A stretch of 64,000 bases of DNA from contig NZ_LFLT01000024.1 in the NCBI RefSeq assembly GCF_001189955.1, forward strand, positions 16,973 to 80,972. Reading direction: 5' to 3'. Both the position numbers and the translations under genes were made by a program. This document shows positions 61,523-64,000 of this stretch, in pieces. Under the pieces are notes generated by a model. That model was given only the letters and a program-made list of their open reading frames with translations. It was not told where the DNA came from and did no database searches. Numbering within the stretch: position 1 is the stretch's first letter; the number at the start of each line of letters is the position of its first letter. Origin of the DNA: Herbaspirillum chlorophenolicum. Its GTDB lineage: Bacteria > Pseudomonadota > Gammaproteobacteria > Burkholderiales > Burkholderiaceae_D.

Positions 61523-62590
61523 TTACGGATAGTTCACCGTAACGATGATGCGTCCCTGGACCGTGCCGCCGGTTGCATTTTGCTGGAAACGCCGCATGGC
61601 GACGGAAAACCTATAGCGACGCATAGTTGGAGAGCGAATATCCTCCCAAGGGGTAAAGTCCCGATTCCAGCAGACGGGAACGTATGTGTCGGGTCCATCA
61701 TAGGACAGTGCGATCCCGACTCCCCTGGCCGAGCCCGTGTTCTCCATCTGGCCGGAGCAATTGGTGCCAATGGTCGCAACCATTGGCCTGACGCTCATTC
61801 GGGCATTGGTTTTTGAGCAGTTTGTGGCAGTAATGTTGATAATTTTCTCCGGAGAACTGCCGCCGACGCTAAGGCTGTTCAAGGGCACGCTCCCCATGTC
61901 CACGGGATTGGGAGACACCGAGAAACGGCAAGTGCCACCGCCTCCACCTTCCATGGACGATGAAAGTCCATAGTAGAACTCCGCAAATGGAAGCCGATTG
62001 TCGCCGACCAAAAAGGTGGCCAAGAGAGAGGATGATGGCGACATCGTGATAGTGCCCGGAGAAAGCTGTCCGGGAATACGGATGAGCTTTATTCCATACA
62101 GCATAAAATTCGTGGAATGAGTGTACCAATCTGGCTTGGAGGACGATGGATATGATGCATATCCTTCGCTGGGGACGCCGTTGTAGCTGACGAGTACAAT
62201 TCCGATTCCTGGAATATTGCTTCGAATGACGTTATATCCAGCGATAGCGACCGTATTGACGCTCAACCCCATCGCCTTGGGCGGAATGAGATGGCCGCCA
62301 CAAGAAACAGAGCTTGAACCATCCCCCGTTGTCAGCTGACTGATCCACAACACCTTACCAACTTGCTCGTTCCCGGTAACAGTAAATTGCGTTTGGTTAT
62401 AAGGCAGGGTGTTAGGTGGATGCCCTATGTGCGGAATAGGATATTTGACCGGACGCATGACGCCAGCGGCATAACTACAGTCTTGCGCAACGGCCACACC
62501 TGCATAAGAGAAACCAAACAATAGAAAAATCGATGCAACTATTTTTCTGGGCAGAACTTGATAATAGCGATTCATAGCATTCAATCTCAT
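61523..62590 (-). CDS. Fimbrial adhesin-like two-domain protein
   Basis: Secreted protein of about 355 residues with signal peptide (IVASIFLLFGFSYAGVAVAQ). An N-terminal domain, probably ligand-binding, spans about 25-230. After a SMEGGGGG linker comes a C-terminal pilin-like domain with paired cysteines (CRFSVSPNP, NITATNC, GTNCSGQM) and the end GRIIVTVNYP, typical of donor-strand pilins. It would need a chaperone-usher pair, which is not in the window. Codons are AT-richer than the neighbours, suggesting transfer. The start may also be the ATG at 62575 (no clear ribosome-binding site). It is embedded between two copies of DUF1993 sequence. Confidence 0.68.
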   Translation of the reverse strand: MRLNAMNRYYQVLPRKIVASIFLLFGFSYAGVAVAQDCSYAAGVMRPVKYPIPHIGHPPNTLPYNQTQFTVTGNEQVGKVLWISQLTTGDGSSSVSCGGHLIPPKAMGLSVNTVAIAGYNVIRSNIPGIGIVLVSYNGVPSEGYASYPSSSKPDWYTHSTNFMLYGIKLIRIPGQLSPGTITMSPSSSLLATFLVGDNRLPFAEFYYGLSSSMEGGGGGTCRFSVSPNPVDMGSVPLNSLSVGGSSPEKIINITATNCSKTNARMSVRPMVATIGTNCSGQMENTGSARGVGIALSYDGPDTYVPVCWNRDFTPWEDIRSPTMRRYRFSVAMRRFQQNATGGTVQGRIIVTVNYP

Positions 62591-62630
62591 AGGCACATTT
62601 CTATGAAATGGTACCCAGCCCTGGAGAACA

Positions 62631-62650
62631 TTTATATGAGAAAAGTCTCG
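62631..62650 (-). promoter_or_regulatory. Shared regulatory motif, copy 2
   Basis: Minus strand CGAGA-CTTT-TCTC-ATATAAA, the same form as at 63873 and 48998. It ends about 40 bases before the fimbrial adhesin-like gene. Confidence 0.5.
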
Positions 62651-62752
62651 ATATGGCGCTCCGTCTTTTCTTAAGATAAATCCCCCCACACGTATCTCGC
62701 CGGCTCGAGATATCTCTCAGGCGCGGCACCATACATTTCCTCGAATAGAGAG

Positions 62753-63007
62753 CCCAGTTTCGACGAGCTCCAGGCACGTATCAACAAGACCATCGTTTTC
62801 CTCGAAGGCATCCCTGCCGACGCCATCAACGGCCAGGAAGAACGCAAGGTCAAGATGATCCTGCGCGGCGAAGAACACGGCATGAGCAGACAGACCTACC
62901 TCACCCAGTTCGGCCTGCCCAACTTCATGTTCCATGTGGTGACCGCCTACGGCATCCTGCGCCACAAAGGCGTCAAGCTGGGCAAGATGGATTATCTCGG
63001 CTTGTAA
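62753..63007 (+). pseudogene. 3' fragment of a DUF1993 gene
   Basis: About 83 codons matching residues 85-167 of the DUF1993 gene at 60847, with no start and a 5' end that stops at AGTTTCGACGAG. The frame is intact. Against the full copy, 12 codons differ silently and 4 change the amino acid, so it came from a diverged, once functional paralogue or strain rather than a fresh duplication. The 3' hairpin and flank (to about 63083) are also matched. Confidence 0.85.
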
Positions 63008-63021
63008 GCGGCGCAAAGGAA

Positions 63022-63102
63022 ACGGCCCGCATCTTGCGATGCGGGCCGTGATGAACTGAAGAATTTCCCATGGTACTTGCCCGCCTTTGGCGGGCTTTTT
63101 TT
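63022..63102 (+). terminator. Hairpin plus Rho-independent terminator after the DUF1993 fragment
   Basis: The 12-bp stem of 63022-63049 is the same as after the full copy. It is followed by GCCCGCC-TTT-GGCGGGC and seven T at 63079-63102, a clear plus-strand terminator. This arrangement was probably the original end of a DUF1993 gene. Confidence 0.85.
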
Positions 63103-63117
63103 CGTCCGTGCTTCTTC

Positions 63118-63774
63118 TCAGAGATACACCAACTCGACCGTGGCCCGGCCATCAAGCGGCACTTCCTGCGTCAAGGGCAGGTTTTCCGGCTTGTTGAGCG
63201 AGGCATGTACATTGATCTTGACCGTCAGCTGGCGAAACGCCACCGGCTGCCTGTTGCTGTCACCGAATGCATACAGGTGCCCTTCGTGCTGCAGGAAACC
63301 GGCATTGTTGTGCCAGTTGGTACCATTGCTAGACCACATGTTGCTCACGGCAACGCCATCGGCAGTAGTGCCGGTGTCCAGAGTCAGGTAATAGCCGCCG
63401 ACATTCTTGCCTGCCACAGTACCCAGGCCATAGTTGAAATCTTCCGGCGCATTCAGGACCGTCAGCCCGGTGACGCCAGCGACCCGCGAAGCGGCCCGAT
63501 TATCGGAAAACTTCATGGCCACCTTGGCGGCGCTGTCGCAGGTCACGCTCAGCGTCACCTGACGCACATCCAGGCGCTTGTTTTCGCCAGCCTTGAGCGA
63601 TGCAGCGGGAATAACGCCATAGTCCACCACACCAGCGCCGCTGAAGCCAGGCTGGCAGGCCGGCGGCTTGATCACCCCCGTCACCTTCAGTTCAGCCGTA
63701 GGGCCGGCGAAGGCGCTAGCCGATACCAGAGTGGCGATTGCGATGAGGGCGGAGCGGACGATGACGTTGTGCAT
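63118..63774 (-). CDS. DUF1120 family secreted (fimbria-like) protein
   Basis: 218-residue predicted surface protein, a second DUF1120 member. Signal peptide to about residue 23 (LIAIATLVSASAFAGPTAEL), then the family pattern LKVTGVIKPPACQPGFSGAGVVDYGVIPAASL, VTLSVTCDSAAKVAM (Cys pair), and the C-terminal TVELVYL. An AGGGA site lies 10 bases upstream of the ATG at 63774. It lies beside the fimbrial adhesin-like gene and shares its upstream motif, so the two probably belong to the same surface programme. Confidence 0.78.
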   Translation of the reverse strand: MHNVIVRSALIAIATLVSASAFAGPTAELKVTGVIKPPACQPGFSGAGVVDYGVIPAASLKAGENKRLDVRQVTLSVTCDSAAKVAMKFSDNRAASRVAGVTGLTVLNAPEDFNYGLGTVAGKNVGGYYLTLDTGTTADGVAVSNMWSSNGTNWHNNAGFLQHEGHLYAFGDSNRQPVAFRQLTVKINVHASLNKPENLPLTQEVPLDGRATVELVYL

Positions 63775-63872
63775 GATGGTTTCCCTGTTTGGCTGCATTC
63801 ATGTGCATCGCACTATTGGCGGGCTTTATTTGCTTGATGCAGTGACGCCAGTTTGCCAATTCATATCTCGAA

Positions 63873-63892
63873 TTTATATGAGAAAAATCTCA
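63873..63892 (-). promoter_or_regulatory. Shared regulatory motif, copy 3
   Basis: Minus strand TGAGA-TTTT-TCTC-ATATAAA, with a perfect TGAGA-N4-TCTCA palindrome, lying 99-118 bases before the DUF1120 gene. Same form as 62631 and 48998. Confidence 0.5.
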
Positions 63893-63918
63893 AAAATACG
63901 GCATTGCTTGGCGACAAA

Positions 63919-63960
63919 TCAGGAACAACTCAAGGTCAAGATGATCCTGCGCCACAAGGG
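63919..63960 (+). pseudogene. Short deleted remnant of a DUF1993 gene
   Basis: Reads AGGAACAACTCAAGG...AAGATGATCCTGCGC and then CACAAGGG. The first part matches the gene around residue 112 and the second matches a place about 33 codons later. Both share the sequence ATCCTGCGC, so a deletion between these short repeats explains it. The rest of the end of the window shows no gene. Confidence 0.65.
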
Positions 63961-64000
63961 TTTTATCCTGGCGCTGATGGCCGGGTACGGATGTAAAGGT

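Overview
The window looks like chromosomal core DNA of a GC-rich betaproteobacterium of the Oxalobacteraceae, most likely Herbaspirillum or a close relative. This is inferred from gene content and order: proB-obgE-rpmA-rplU beside ispB, pilBCD-coaE-zapD-yacG, a complete dcw (division and cell wall) cluster followed by lpxC-dciA-M23 peptidase-secA, and a llpE-type RND efflux operon. No database search was possible, so the genus is an inference.

Layout. 1-2.9 kb: proB (cut by the left edge), obgE, rpmA and rplU on the minus strand, behind a near-perfect sigma70 promoter. 3-4.2 kb: ispB and tRNA-Pro(CGG). 4.4-7.6 kb: a tannase/feruloyl-esterase-family lipoprotein and a CorC/HlyC-type CBS membrane protein. 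7.8-13 kb: pilB (short form), pilC, pilD, coaE, zapD and yacG. 13-18 kb (minus): a NUDIX hydrolase, a DUF815 ATPase, argJ, a GDSL esterase and a DUF2272 lipoprotein. 17.8-23.4 kb: secA, an M23 peptidase, dciA and lpxC. 23.5-42.3 kb: a peroxiredoxin and the whole dcw cluster on the minus strand, read mraZ-rsmH-ftsL-ftsI-murE-murF-mraY-murD-ftsW-murG-murC-ddlB-ftsQ-ftsA-ftsZ. Most genes in it overlap by 1-4 bases, and an MraZ operator sits at its promoter. 42.8-51.8 kb is more accessory: hupB, a DUF1120 secreted protein, a SnoaL-like protein, a 3-hydroxyisobutyryl-CoA hydrolase, RNase P RNA, a D-amino acid dehydrogenase, an HpcH/HpaI aldolase, a small membrane protein, an aldo/keto reductase and an AraC regulator. 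52.4-60.7 kb: a LysR regulator divergent from a four-gene efflux operon (alpha/beta hydrolase, membrane-fusion protein, RND pump, outer-membrane factor), arranged like ceoR-llpE-ceoAB-opcM and bpeT-llpE-bpeEF-oprC. 60.8-64 kb: a DUF1993 gene, then two fimbria-like secreted protein genes, each with a broken DUF1993 fragment on its upstream side.

The most unusual signals are these: a roughly 178-residue Ala/Glu/Pro-rich insertion inside MurD; a family of large nested palindromes (14564-14679, 17607-17769, and a collapsed copy at 7750-7790) whose core is conserved while the arms change together; a cassette-like array of surface-protein gene plus DUF1993 fragment; a shared YGAGA-N4-TCYY-ATATRA motif before three exported or membrane protein genes; an alpha/beta hydrolase with Asp in place of the nucleophilic Ser; and a tannase-family enzyme that has lost both cysteines of the family disulfide.
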